Source of the DNA: Nitrospirota bacterium
GTDB lineage: Bacteria; Nitrospirota; Nitrospiria; Nitrospirales; Nitrospiraceae
Direction: 5' to 3'
DNA length: 21,117 nt
Assembly: GCA_016195505.1 (NCBI GenBank)
Contig: JACPZN010000303.1
Location: forward strand, 1 to 21,117
The translations under genes were made by a program, and so were the position numbers. This document shows, in pieces, positions 6,556-14,761 of this stretch; position 1 is the first letter of the stretch, and each line of letters opens with the position of its first letter. Below the pieces are notes generated by a model. The model was not told the origin of the DNA. It worked only from the letters and a program-made list of their open reading frames with translations, and did not search any database.

Positions 6556-7488
6556 ATGATCAAAATCTTGTTAGTTGAGGACAGCGACGTGGATGCGCAC
6601 CTGACCCAAGACATCTTGGCAGAATGGAGTATCGAGCAATTTGACGTGACCCATGTCACACGCCTAAGCGAAGCCTTAACCCACCTTGCCCGAGCACGCT
6701 TCGACGCCGTCCTCTTGGATCTTTCACTCCCTGATGGCTACGGACTTTCAACGCTCCGACAGATGCAAGCCGCCAATCCAACAATCCCCATCATCGTGCT
6801 CAGCGGATTCAGTGATCAAACCCTTGCGTTGCAGGCCGTCCAAAATGGCGCCCAGGACTATCTTGTCAAGGGGCAAGGGCAGCCGGAACTCTTGGCCCGC
6901 TCGATCCGCTACGCCATCGAGCGAAAGCGCGCCGAAGAACGCTTGACCTATCTTGCCCAATACGACCAATTGACCGGCCTCGTAAATCGCACCTTGTTCC
7001 GCGACCGGCTCGTCCAGGCCATGGCACGAAGCAAACGACTCCAGCAGCCCCTCGGTCTCATGTTGCTCGACCTCGATCGATTTAAGCCGGTGAACGACAC
7101 TATGGGGCACGACGTGGGTGATCAGCTATTGAAGGCGGTCGCCGATCGTCTTCAGCAGTGCGTGCGCGAGGTCGACACGGTGGCGCGCATGGGTGGGGAT
7201 GAGTTCACCATTATTCTTGAGGGTCTCTCATGTGAAGAAGACATCACCCTTGTTGCACGGAGAATCACCAAGTCATTGGCTGAACCCTTTCAGCTCCGGG
7301 AACATCAGGCGTCAATCGGAGTCAGCATCGGAATTACTGTCTACCCTTCTGACGATCACGAGATTGACGACTTATTGAAACATGCGGATGCTGCGATGTA
7401 TCGCGCTAAGCAGCAGGGAGGAAGCTCATTCCAGTTCCATATTCCGAACGATTCACCCTCGTCCACCCTCTTCTCCAAACCGTCCTAA
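6556..7488 (+). CDS. Response regulator diguanylate cyclase (REC-GGDEF)
   Basis: A 310-aa cytosolic two-domain protein expected to make cyclic di-GMP from two GTP when its receiver domain is phosphorylated. The REC domain (about 3-120) has the acidic pair E8/D9, phosphoacceptor D55 in LLDLSLPDG, and the conserved lysine K105 in YLVKG. A linker helix (about 118-135, RKRAEERLTYLAQYDQLTGL) leads into the GGDEF domain (about 135-295), with an intact active site GGDEF at 213-217 and an intact inhibitory I-site, R204-E-V-D207, five residues before it, so product feedback is expected. There is no EAL domain. ATG at 6556 follows GAGG by five bases. No histidine kinase is adjacent, so its partner is elsewhere. 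Confidence 0.96.
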   Translation: MIKILLVEDSDVDAHLTQDILAEWSIEQFDVTHVTRLSEALTHLARARFDAVLLDLSLPDGYGLSTLRQMQAANPTIPIIVLSGFSDQTLALQAVQNGAQDYLVKGQGQPELLARSIRYAIERKRAEERLTYLAQYDQLTGLVNRTLFRDRLVQAMARSKRLQQPLGLMLLDLDRFKPVNDTMGHDVGDQLLKAVADRLQQCVREVDTVARMGGDEFTIILEGLSCEEDITLVARRITKSLAEPFQLREHQASIGVSIGITVYPSDDHEIDDLLKHADAAMYRAKQQGGSSFQFHIPNDSPSSTLFSKPS

Positions 7489-7595
7489 TCGCTGAATATC
7501 ACTTTGGGCAGGCTCAACGCAGTGCTCGAGCTCTGCTGAGGCCCATCCGGCTTATCGCCTGGAACCGACATGCCGACGATCGAATTGTGAAGCCA

Positions 7596-8387
7596 CTACC
7601 GACCGATATCGGCGAGCGGCTGAGCTGAGATGGCATAGGCTCCGCGGGAATTCCCCTCGAGTTGATTCACCTTGGGCAGCTCCGGGGGTGCAGGATTGGG
7701 ATGTGAATCAGGCGTCATCAGTATGCCCCAATGCTGGTTGTCCCTGCAGACGTTGCCCAGGATTAACCCCTCACCGTGATGGAAGAGGAGAATCCCACTG
7801 AGCATATTTCCCTCGCACTGGTTGCGTACGATCTCCGGATGACTGCCTGGGTCACGGACTGCAATTCCGAAGTGGTGATTCTCGACACAGCGATTGTCGG
7901 CGACTCGCGGTTGCGCACCAGCGAAGACAAAGATGCCGGATTCGCGATTACGACACACTTCGTTCTCCATGAATGTCGCCCGGCACTCAGGCCCGTACAG
8001 TACAACTCCTGATAGAATCCCTTCCATCACTCGGCATTGAGTGATGACGCAGGTGGAATCAAGAACGTTCAGAGCCGAGTGTTGATCGCTGCCGACATAG
8101 CGGAATGTGATGCCGGAGATTCGGCCTGCCGACACCCGCTGCAGATAAAGCGGGCCGCCGCGCCGGCTGAAGATTTGGACCAGGTCACGTCCGGCGCCGA
8201 AAAGCCGCACCGGCCGCTCGTTCACGAATACCTTGTCTTCATAGATTCCAGGGCGAATGTAGACCTGGTCTTGCTCACCTGCATCCTTGAGCGCCGCACT
8301 CGGAAGGGGATAACACCGCCTATCCTCCGCATCCACGATTAGAGTCCTCCCACCCAGGGGATTGGCCGGAACAGATTCCTCGTTCAT
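7596..8387 (-). CDS. Right-handed parallel beta-helix protein (NosD/pectate-lyase-like)
   Basis: A 263-aa protein whose N-terminal part (YIRPGIYEDKVFVNERPVRL) is the typical entry to DUF1565/NosD-type beta-helices, where 'GxY.E.v.i....i.l.G' is common. About six rungs of roughly 22-24 residues follow, each with an 'N...C..N...GI.v' pattern (VCRNRESGIFVF, RCVENHHFGIAVRD, QCEGNMLSGILLFHHGEG, VCRDNQHWGILMTPD). Proteins with such repeats bind or modify polysaccharides, or act as scaffolds. No signal peptide is present, so this one appears cytosolic, which is unusual for a carbohydrate-active beta-helix. The start ATG has GGGGAGAG five bases upstream. Substrate cannot be read from the sequence; no active-site set is evident. 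Confidence 0.85.
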   Translation of the reverse strand: MNEESVPANPLGGRTLIVDAEDRRCYPLPSAALKDAGEQDQVYIRPGIYEDKVFVNERPVRLFGAGRDLVQIFSRRGGPLYLQRVSAGRISGITFRYVGSDQHSALNVLDSTCVITQCRVMEGILSGVVLYGPECRATFMENEVCRNRESGIFVFAGAQPRVADNRCVENHHFGIAVRDPGSHPEIVRNQCEGNMLSGILLFHHGEGLILGNVCRDNQHWGILMTPDSHPNPAPPELPKVNQLEGNSRGAYAISAQPLADIGR

Positions 8388-8730
8388 CGTGCTCTCCCCA
8401 TGAGCGGACTCTCGTTCTTACAAATGTTCCCATCGACGCTCGATCGCACAACCCATCTCGGTTTCACTCGATGCCTCGCAGCTGCCCCTTAGAATGCTAA
8501 TAACCGACACTGAGCAGTGAGTACCTATACACCGCGAAGAAGACCCCGCCCGTACAATTGTGTCTCCTGAGCCGCGAATGGCACGGGAAGGCTTCACTTT
8601 CAAAGAACGCAATGGTCCAAAAGATCATGTTTTTCCTCAGTTTTCCTGTCCTGAAGAGTCTCGCGAGTGGCACACCGATTGCGAGAGGAAACCCCTGGGA
8701 CCATCGCCTGAGCCGTACGGAGGCAAATCT
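8388..8730. other. Divergent intergenic region
   Basis: It separates the beta-helix gene (-) from the TPR gene (+) and must hold the promoters of both. I see a short dyad CACTG-AG-CAGTG (8508-8519) and no clear -35/-10 pair. A plus-strand frame is open from 8560 into the TPR gene, but its N-terminal stretch does not look like protein and would bury the signal peptide. Confidence 0.5.
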
Positions 8731-9225
8731 ATGACGGTGAAAAATATTTGGATCCTAACAATCATATCGATCCTCTTGTCCGCCAGTCCCTCCTTTGCTG
8801 CCCCCAGCCAGATGCACGATACGACTCGCCGCTTGTACGATCGTGTGATGGATGAATTTAAGCATCGCGACTATGAAGCCGCCCTGGCAGGATTCCGGCT
8901 CTTCATTGAGCTACACGGCCAATCTGCCTTAGCGGCCAATGCCCAATATTGGATCGGGGAATGCCAGTACCGTATGGGGCGACATAGAGAGGCGCTCAAG
9001 TCGTTTTATGAGGTCGTGTCGCGCTATCCGCTCAGCCCCAAGTTGGCTGCCTCAACGCTGAAGATCGGCCAGATCTATACAAAACTGGGCGATCACGAGA
9101 AAGCACGCATGATGTTTGATCGAATCGTCGATCAATACCCAGATAGTTCCGAAGCAGAGCTTGCCCGTAAGGCCATTGAGGCAACGGCAAGCAAGGACGA
9201 TCCAATCTCTCAACCATCGGAATAG
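8731..9225 (+). CDS. Secreted TPR protein, CpoB/YbgF-like
   Basis: A 164-aa exported protein. The signal peptide is clear (MTVKNIWILTIISILLSA, cleavage near SFAA). The mature protein has three tetratricopeptide repeats of the YbgF/CpoB type: YDRVMDEFKHRDYEAALAGF, then AQYWIGECQYRMGRHREALK, and LKIGQIYTKLGDHEKARMMF. CpoB in E. coli couples outer-membrane constriction to peptidoglycan synthesis with Tol-Pal, but it carries an N-terminal coiled coil that is absent here, and no tol or pal genes are adjacent, so only the general type is assigned. The ATG at 8731 has GGAGG eight bases upstream. A scaffold or adaptor role in the periplasm is the most that can be inferred. Confidence 0.88.
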   Translation: MTVKNIWILTIISILLSASPSFAAPSQMHDTTRRLYDRVMDEFKHRDYEAALAGFRLFIELHGQSALAANAQYWIGECQYRMGRHREALKSFYEVVSRYPLSPKLAASTLKIGQIYTKLGDHEKARMMFDRIVDQYPDSSEAELARKAIEATASKDDPISQPSE

Positions 9226-9274
9226 GTGGCTGGGGGCATCCGCCAATAACACAGGTGGCCCGCATGTCATTCTC

Positions 9275-9793
9275 TTATTCCTCTGCGGCAAGGCCCAAGA
9301 GTGCGGCTAGATCCGGAATCGTGTAAGATTTATTTGACTGCGACTTCAACTTGACCAGTTTGATCCCCGCCGCATCCAGCACTGATTCGATCACACGTTG
9401 GCGCTCCGTCTGATGGGGATGGGAAGGCGCATCTTCAATCTGCACCACCTGTTCGACTTGTCGTGACCCTGGATGCACCAACACAAAATCGACTCGTTTG
9501 AGTGCCATGTGGCTCAACACGTGGGACCGCACCTTACCCATCGCTTCGACGGACACAAACGACCAGAGAGGAACTTGAGCAAGAACCAGATAGTGATCTT
9601 GAACAGCCATCCGTATCAGATTGTAGAGAGAGAGTTCCGCCTCAGTGATCAAGGGAGCCGATGTAATGGCAACGCCGTGTGGAAGCGCGAATGCCGTGGG
9701 TTGCCCGCCCGTCTTTCTGAACATGGTACGGAACCACCAGAGCACCATCAGCAACATAGCAACGATGGCCCCGGCCAGAACAGTCTCCATCAT
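9275..9793 (-). CDS. Membrane-anchored DUF2726 protein
   Basis: A 172-aa protein with one N-terminal membrane helix (about 4-22, VLAGAIVAMLLMVLWWF) and a cytosolic DUF2726 domain (about 45-165). The domain has the strand pair RVDFVLVHP and QVVQIED, a histidine-containing loop (SHPHQTERQRVIESVLDAAG), and a final strand IKLVKL. That order resembles Vsr/endonuclease-like folds, with which DUF2726 is often compared, but I cannot confirm a nuclease active site. It starts six bases after the anmK stop, so the two are probably co-transcribed. Start codons at 9793 and 9790 are both possible. Function unknown. Confidence 0.86.
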   Translation of the reverse strand: MMETVLAGAIVAMLLMVLWWFRTMFRKTGGQPTAFALPHGVAITSAPLITEAELSLYNLIRMAVQDHYLVLAQVPLWSFVSVEAMGKVRSHVLSHMALKRVDFVLVHPGSRQVEQVVQIEDAPSHPHQTERQRVIESVLDAAGIKLVKLKSQSNKSYTIPDLAALLGLAAEE

Positions 9794-9799
9794 CTATTC

Positions 9800-10990
9800 T
9801 TACCTTCGTCCTCGGTGCGAACGGAGCCGTGCAAGCCACCCCGGGCCACTTGGAACGATACAGCCTAGCAGTGCAGGGTGAGCCGCACCGGTGACGGTGG
9901 GAACGTTCCCACACTGTTCCGTCGCAGTCTGATAAGCCAGAACAGCGAAGGCCACAGACTCAAGCGCCTTGCTGTCCCAACCATGCAATTCAAACGTATT
10001 AACCGGCACGGGCGTGAAGACATCTGTTAGATGTGACATGATCGCCCGATTCCGGACACCGCCGCCGCCGACAATGACTTCATCGATCCCACCCTTGATC
10101 CACCGCCTAGCCGTACCGACCGCTTCGGCGGTCCATCGGGTACAAGTGGCTAAGAGGTCCTCGATTGCCAGCCGCTGCGTCTGTTGCATGGTGATCAGGT
10201 CGTCGAGCATCTTCACTCCAAATGCTTCTCGCCCAGTCGATTTGGGTGGGACCTGTGAGAGGTAGGGATGCGCGAGAAGTTTTGCCAGTAGCCTCCCGTC
10301 GACCCGGCCACGAGCAGCTAATCGCCCCTCACGATCCATAGACACCCGCCCATTCGTTGTCCGAGACATGAGTCCATCGAGCAGCATGTTTGCCGGACCC
10401 GTGTCGAACGCGACCAGCTCCCCAATTCCTGATCCCCGTGGAAGATAGGTCACGTTGCTGATGCCTCCGAGGTTCACGATGAGTCGCGCACGGCTCGGAT
10501 GGCGAAAGAGCAGCGCATGGACCCCTGGCGTGAGCGGTGCCCCTTGTCCACCGGCTGCAATGTCGCGCGGACGAAAATTAGCCACGGTGGTAATGCCGGT
10601 GCGTTCAGCAATCACGGCCGGCTCGGCAATCTGGAGGGTCGAGCGAATGACCCCGACTCCGGCATCCTTGATCCCATGCGGAAGGTGATGCACGGTTTGG
10701 CCGTGAGACCCAATGAGGGCGATGTCTTCCGGGTGCAACTTCGCAGTACGAATCACACTCAGCGCAGCGTTGGCGAACCATTCACCTAAGAGTGCGTTGA
10801 GGTGGCAGATTTCAGACACGGTTCCAGAAACAGACGCAGACAGAATTCGTTGCTGGAGCGAGCGTGGATAGGGCAGCGGATGGAACGCGACCATCCGAAC
10901 GCGAAGACCGGATTTCTGACGACTGATATCGACCAGTGCAGCATCTACTCCGTCGCCAGAAGTTCCAGACATCAATCCAACAACTTTCAT
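9800..10990 (-). CDS. anmK: Anhydro-N-acetylmuramic acid kinase AnmK
   Basis: AnmK opens the 1,6-anhydro ring of anhydro-MurNAc and phosphorylates it with ATP to give MurNAc-6-phosphate, in cytoplasmic cell-wall recycling. The 396-aa protein shows the complete set of family motifs: GLMSGTSGDGVD at the N-terminus (phosphate loop, with catalytic Asp), GSHGQTVHH, FRPRDIAAGGQGAPLTP, NLGGISNVTYL, AFDTGPANMLLDGLM, and EVIVGGGGVRN near the C-terminus. The ATG at 10990 is preferred because homology begins there; a TTG at 11011 would add seven residues and is closer to AAAGG. The downstream gene is the DUF2726 protein, six bases away. It is divergent from znuA. Confidence 0.96.
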   Translation of the reverse strand: MKVVGLMSGTSGDGVDAALVDISRQKSGLRVRMVAFHPLPYPRSLQQRILSASVSGTVSEICHLNALLGEWFANAALSVIRTAKLHPEDIALIGSHGQTVHHLPHGIKDAGVGVIRSTLQIAEPAVIAERTGITTVANFRPRDIAAGGQGAPLTPGVHALLFRHPSRARLIVNLGGISNVTYLPRGSGIGELVAFDTGPANMLLDGLMSRTTNGRVSMDREGRLAARGRVDGRLLAKLLAHPYLSQVPPKSTGREAFGVKMLDDLITMQQTQRLAIEDLLATCTRWTAEAVGTARRWIKGGIDEVIVGGGGVRNRAIMSHLTDVFTPVPVNTFELHGWDSKALESVAFAVLAYQTATEQCGNVPTVTGAAHPALLGCIVPSGPGWLARLRSHRGRR

Positions 10991-11142
10991 CGCCAGGGCA
11001 ACCTTTCTCAAACAGGCAACTGGAATGGGGTTTCGGGTGTGCTACGCTAATCGAACTCACGCCTGTGGTCAAGCAGACCAATGCGCATGGAGTGATAAGA
11101 AGAAAGAGCACTCGGCGGTCGCGTTGACATAGTAGGACCTGG

Positions 11143-12099
11143 ATGTTACGGTCCATGCCCATGTTTCTGGTCGGCCGGGCGAGAAAACTGCTCACTGCGT
11201 TTCTCATTCTCATTCTATTCAGTCTGGGCATAACACCTTCGACAACAGGAGCTCGGGACCCGATTAATATCGTGGTGACCATTCCTGTTCTCAAGGATCT
11301 CGCGGAGCAAGTCGGGCGTTCCCATGTCCGAGTCGTATCCTTATTGAGCGGCTATGAAAACGAGCACACCTATTCGCCAAAACCCAGCGACTTGGTGGCC
11401 GTGCGAAAGGCTCAGTTGTTGTTCCAAATCGGCATCGGGCTTGAGGTATGGGCCGCCTCGCTGGTGAAAAATGCTGGGAGCCCATCGCTTCGCGTGGTGA
11501 CGACATCCCAAGGCATCGGCTTGATTCGTGACCATGCGGACCATCATGAGGGAACGCACCAGGGGGGAGACGAGACGGGATTAGCCGGGAATCCTCATAT
11601 CTGGCTGGACCCTGAGAATGTGGCCATCATGCTGCGCCATATTACCGAGGCCCTGATCACAGTCGATCCCGCCCACGCAGCAGACTTCCGAAACAATCAA
11701 GGAGCCTATCTTCAACAATTAGACCGGTTACGGAAGGAGCTTTCCGATCGAGTCAAGCGGTTATCAGACCGTCGCTTTGTCGCTCACCATCCAGCCTGGC
11801 CTTATCTCGCAAGGCGTTTTGGCTTCGACATAGCTGCGACAATTCAAATGCAATCCAGCACAGAGCCGTCAGCCCTTCAGCTGCAGTCGCTGATCGATAA
11901 GATCAAGAAAGACCGGATCAAAGTCATCGTGTCTGAGATTCAGCTCAGCCAAAAGCTTCCCGATCTCCTTGCCAAAGAAACCAAGACACGGGTGGTGGTC
12001 TTGACCACGCTACCGGGAGGTCTGCCAGGAACCGAGACCTACCTCGACATGCTCCGCTATAATGTGCTCCAATTGGCCAACGCACTGGAGAGCGCCTAG
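11143..12099 (+). CDS. znuA: Metal ABC transporter substrate-binding protein (ZnuA/TroA family)
   Basis: The periplasmic receptor of a zinc- or manganese-type ABC importer, 318 aa. A hydrophobic signal sequence (about 16-36) is followed by the two-lobe fold. Metal-ligand histidines are H75 in YENEHTY, H152 in NPHIWLDPEN and H215 or H216 in VAHHPAWPY. A short His/Asp-rich loop (DHADHHEGTH, residues 130-139) favours zinc, since ZnuA has such a loop and manganese binders usually do not. The position where many members carry an Asp ('LDP', near the C-terminus) reads LTTLPGG, so the fourth ligand probably differs. It starts the znuA-znuC-znuB operon; GGACC is a weak ribosome binding site, and ATGs at 11155 and 11161 are alternatives. 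I could not find a Zur-type operator. Confidence 0.92.
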   Translation: MLRSMPMFLVGRARKLLTAFLILILFSLGITPSTTGARDPINIVVTIPVLKDLAEQVGRSHVRVVSLLSGYENEHTYSPKPSDLVAVRKAQLLFQIGIGLEVWAASLVKNAGSPSLRVVTTSQGIGLIRDHADHHEGTHQGGDETGLAGNPHIWLDPENVAIMLRHITEALITVDPAHAADFRNNQGAYLQQLDRLRKELSDRVKRLSDRRFVAHHPAWPYLARRFGFDIAATIQMQSSTEPSALQLQSLIDKIKKDRIKVIVSEIQLSQKLPDLLAKETKTRVVVLTTLPGGLPGTETYLDMLRYNVLQLANALESA

Positions 12100-12151
12100 C
12101 GGTTTTTCCTCACTATCCACCTCCATCGCGTCGGAAGGAGCGCCGGGTTCC

Positions 12152-12943
12152 GTGCCGAACACCCAGGTACCTATCATTCGGTTTGACCACGCATCCTTCG
12201 GATTTCCTGGCGTCATTGCGCTCAAAGACATCTCTCTGTCGATCAACGCGGGCGAGTTCGTCGGGATCATCGGCCCCAATGGATCGGGGAAAACCACGCT
12301 CTGCCGAGCGGTGCTAGGGCTGATGGCTCCCACCGAGGGGCATCTCCATATTTTCGACTGCGCCTGCGATGAGCTCCGCTGTCACCATCGAGCCAAAATC
12401 GGCTACCTCCCGCAGAAGGGCGTCGTGGATCGGAATTTTCCGGTGACGGTGCTCGAAACGGTCATGATGGGCCGTTACGGGGCGTTGGGCTTGTTCAGGC
12501 GTCCGGGACATGAGGATCGGGACATTGCGATGGACGCCCTGGCCCATGTCGGGATGGATGCGCATAGGGACACTGCCCTGGGTCATCTGTCCGGAGGCCA
12601 GCAACAACGCGTATTCATCGCGAGGGCTTTAGCCCAACAACCGATGGTCTTATTACTGGATGAACCCACCACCGGGCTCGACATCACGACACAACACAAC
12701 GTCATCGAACTCGTCCAGCACCTGCATGAAGAACTAAAGTTGACCGTGCTCTTGATTACTCACGACATCAATATGATCCGTTCACGCGTGGATCGACTCG
12801 TCCTTCTTAAAACCAGGCTCTATGCTGCCGGTCCTCCAGCCGACGTCCTCAATCCGGACATCCTCAGTCAGGTCTACGGTAAAGACCTTGTTATTACAGA
12901 GAGAGATCTCGTCATTGTCGAGGACTACCACCACCATCACTGA
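12152..12943 (+). CDS. znuC: Metal ABC transporter ATPase (ZnuC-like)
   Basis: The cytosolic ATPase that powers the importer; 263 aa from GTG at 12152. Walker A is GPNGSGKTT, the Q-loop YLPQK, the signature LSGGQQQR, Walker B VLLLDEPTTGLD, and the H-loop LITHD. The GTG start is preferred because family homology begins with IIRFDHASFGF, and GGAAGGAG (12133-12140) lies 11 bases before it, a little far. The frame is open further upstream (ATG at 12062), but that would overlap znuA by 38 bases and add a poorly protein-like segment. The C-terminus ends naturally in YHHHH, a possible metal-sensing or metal-binding tail. It sits between znuA and znuB. Confidence 0.95.
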   Translation: MPNTQVPIIRFDHASFGFPGVIALKDISLSINAGEFVGIIGPNGSGKTTLCRAVLGLMAPTEGHLHIFDCACDELRCHHRAKIGYLPQKGVVDRNFPVTVLETVMMGRYGALGLFRRPGHEDRDIAMDALAHVGMDAHRDTALGHLSGGQQQRVFIARALAQQPMVLLLDEPTTGLDITTQHNVIELVQHLHEELKLTVLLITHDINMIRSRVDRLVLLKTRLYAAGPPADVLNPDILSQVYGKDLVITERDLVIVEDYHHHH

Positions 12944-12960
12944 ACAATTGATTTGTTTCT

Positions 12961-13791
12961 ATGCTCGATCTCCTCACTTATGACTTCATGCAACGTTCCC
13001 TCCTCGCCGCAGCGATGGTGGGAGGGCTCTGCTCGGTCATCGGCGTGTTTGTCGTCTTGCGTGGGCTTGCGTTTGTCGGAGCCGGCACAGCCCATGCCGC
13101 ATTTGCAGGCGTGGCACTGGGCTATTTGATGGGCTGGCCGCCGTTGTTGCTGGCGATTCTGTTCGGCCTAGCCACGGTGTGGATTACGGGATGGGTTGAA
13201 GAAAAGGGCCGGATGAAGCTGGATGTCTCAATCGGCATTTTGTACACCACGACGATGGCGCTGGCGATTCTCTTCATCGGTTTGATGAAAGCCTATAACG
13301 CTGAGGTGTACGGCTATTTGTTCGGCAGCGTGCTGTCGGTGACCACCGAGGAGCTGCGCGTCATCGGCGGACTGGGCGTGCTGGTCCTCAGTCTCATCCT
13401 TCTGTTCTCCAAGGAATTGTATTTTATCGCCTTCGATCAGGAAATGGCCGAGGCCTCCGGCGTCCCGGCTCGGCGTGTATTCTTTCTCCTGCTGACCCTG
13501 GTCGCCCTCACCGTTGTGGTTTCACTGAAAACCGTCGGCGCCATTCTCGTGTTTGCGATGATCCTGATTCCTGCCTCGACAGCTTATCAACTCACCAACA
13601 GCCTCATAACCCTCACTCTATATTCCGCCATCATCGGCATAATCACGGCTGTGGCGGGAGTGGTGATCTCTGCCGTCTGGGACGTGCCTTCCGGACCGGC
13701 GATTGTACTCCTCGCCACAACGGTGTTCTTCATCTCGGTGCTTCTCTCCCCCAAGAAAATGAAACATGCAGGGCCGGCTCACGCTCACTAG
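12961..13791 (+). CDS. znuB: Metal ABC transporter permease (ZnuB-like, ABC-3 family)
   Basis: The inner-membrane channel subunit, 276 aa, almost entirely hydrophobic with about eight or nine membrane helices, as expected for ABC-3 permeases (ZnuB, TroC/D, MntB). Typical features are FMQRSLLAAAMVGGLCSVIG at the N-terminus, VVLRGLAFVGAGTAHAAFAG with its family-conserved histidine, and FDQEMAEASGVPARRV, the cytosolic loop that contacts the ATPase. The C-terminus is His-bearing (KKMKHAGPAHAH). It starts 17 bases after znuC; the ribosome binding site is poor, so coupling to znuC translation is likely. Zinc versus manganese cannot be decided from this gene. Confidence 0.95.
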   Translation: MLDLLTYDFMQRSLLAAAMVGGLCSVIGVFVVLRGLAFVGAGTAHAAFAGVALGYLMGWPPLLLAILFGLATVWITGWVEEKGRMKLDVSIGILYTTTMALAILFIGLMKAYNAEVYGYLFGSVLSVTTEELRVIGGLGVLVLSLILLFSKELYFIAFDQEMAEASGVPARRVFFLLLTLVALTVVVSLKTVGAILVFAMILIPASTAYQLTNSLITLTLYSAIIGIITAVAGVVISAVWDVPSGPAIVLLATTVFFISVLLSPKKMKHAGPAHAH

Positions 13792-14041
13792 ATTTCTTGC
13801 TTCATTTTGACTGTAGGTCTATGTGTACAGTGACTGTGTCATTGACGAGTCATTGGGTCATCCAGTGCGGCTATCTGTAGAGTTCGTTTCTCGTTTCACA
13901 TTCGCAGAAAATGCTGAATCGTTTGATTTTCAAAGAAACTGATACGCGTTGGGATCATGAGGGTCCTAAGGCATAGGACTTGCGGAAATAGGGAACATCC
14001 GTCACGATGTTGTCTCCCAAATACACTAGAGGAGGAGTTTG
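13792..14041 (+). other. Leader region of the outer-membrane protein gene, with a hairpin
   Basis: No gene here. A perfect 6-bp stem GTCCTA-AGGCA-TAGGAC lies at 13963-13979, extendable by two G-T pairs, about 60 bases before the OMP start. Further left are ACTGTA and TACAGT (13810-13831) and three loose copies of GTCATTG or GTCATCC between 13838 and 13863. GAGGAGG just before the ATG at 14042 is a strong ribosome binding site. A terminator for the znu operon is not evident. Confidence 0.45.
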
Positions 14042-14683
14042 ATGCGAAGGCTAGCCTTACGACCATGGTTGCTTGGATTGTTGTTCATCAGTGCTATCAC
14101 CGTAGCCACCCCTTCGAATGACGCCTGGGCGGAAGATGGCAAGCAGAATTTCGGCGGCATTGAAGCAGGAAAATGGGTGCTCGGTCTGCGGGCGGGCTTT
14201 GCCCCGCTCACCCAGGAACTCACAAGAAACGGTTCTACATCGGTCGGGCCGCTCGTGAATTTTCAAGGTATGTACAGCCTGAATACCTGGCTTTTGGTCG
14301 GCATGATGATCGAGTGGGAGCGGCATGGGATCGATCAGGAACGGCCATTTATTGACCTCGGGCACCAGGATACGGTGTCGGTGCTCCCGACCGTAGAACT
14401 TCGGCCTGTCAAATTTGGTCCAGTGAGCCCCTACGTGAACATGGGCTTCGGTGTGAATGTCAACAGCTTTGGCGAAAATACGGGCAACCGCATCAGCCCA
14501 AGCAACACCTTCGCTTGGCGCCTCGGTTGGGGCGCTGATTACATGCTTAACCGACAGTTCGCCCTTAACGTAGAAATGGCCTACAAACGGAATGATGGCC
14601 ATGCCATCGTGAATGGCTCACGGAACGATGACTGGAACGCCTCGTCGTTTGGGTTTTTGTTCGGTGTGAAGACGTTCTTCTAA
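14042..14683 (+). CDS. Outer-membrane beta-barrel protein (OmpW/OmpA-barrel-like)
   Basis: A 213-aa exported protein. A signal peptide (RRLALRPWLLGLLFISAIT, cleavage near DAWA-ED) precedes a mature chain of alternating strands with aromatic girdles (WVLGLRAGF, WLLVGMMIEWERHG, YVNMGFGVNVNS, FAWRLGWGADYML, FALNVEMAYKRND) and a final FGVKTFF ending in phenylalanine, the recognition signal for the BAM machinery. About eight strands are expected, as in small OmpW-like porins. Substrate unknown. It stands 250 bases after znuB on the same strand but has its own leader and a strong ribosome binding site, so it may be a separate unit. A role in metal uptake is only a positional guess. Confidence 0.85.
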   Translation: MRRLALRPWLLGLLFISAITVATPSNDAWAEDGKQNFGGIEAGKWVLGLRAGFAPLTQELTRNGSTSVGPLVNFQGMYSLNTWLLVGMMIEWERHGIDQERPFIDLGHQDTVSVLPTVELRPVKFGPVSPYVNMGFGVNVNSFGENTGNRISPSNTFAWRLGWGADYMLNRQFALNVEMAYKRNDGHAIVNGSRNDDWNASSFGFLFGVKTFF

Positions 14684-14761
14684 CCTTTGCAGCGCACCAG
14701 CCCCAATCAAGATAGTCAACTATGCGAGGCTTTGAAGGAAGAGAACGCCGCACGGCTGGAG

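Noticed and set aside
8560..8730. Upstream extension of the TPR protein to a start at 8560.
   Set aside because: The added 57 residues do not look like protein and would bury a clear signal peptide; ATG at 8731 has GGAGG eight bases upstream.
10991..11142. Search for a Zur or Fur operator between anmK and znuA.
   Set aside because: No convincing dyad of the known Zur or Fur type; TTGACA at 11123 lacks a -10 before the start codon.
12062..12151. Longer ZnuC starting at 12062.
   Set aside because: It would overlap znuA by 38 bases and add about 30 residues without similarity to ABC ATPases; GTG at 12152 follows a ribosome binding site.
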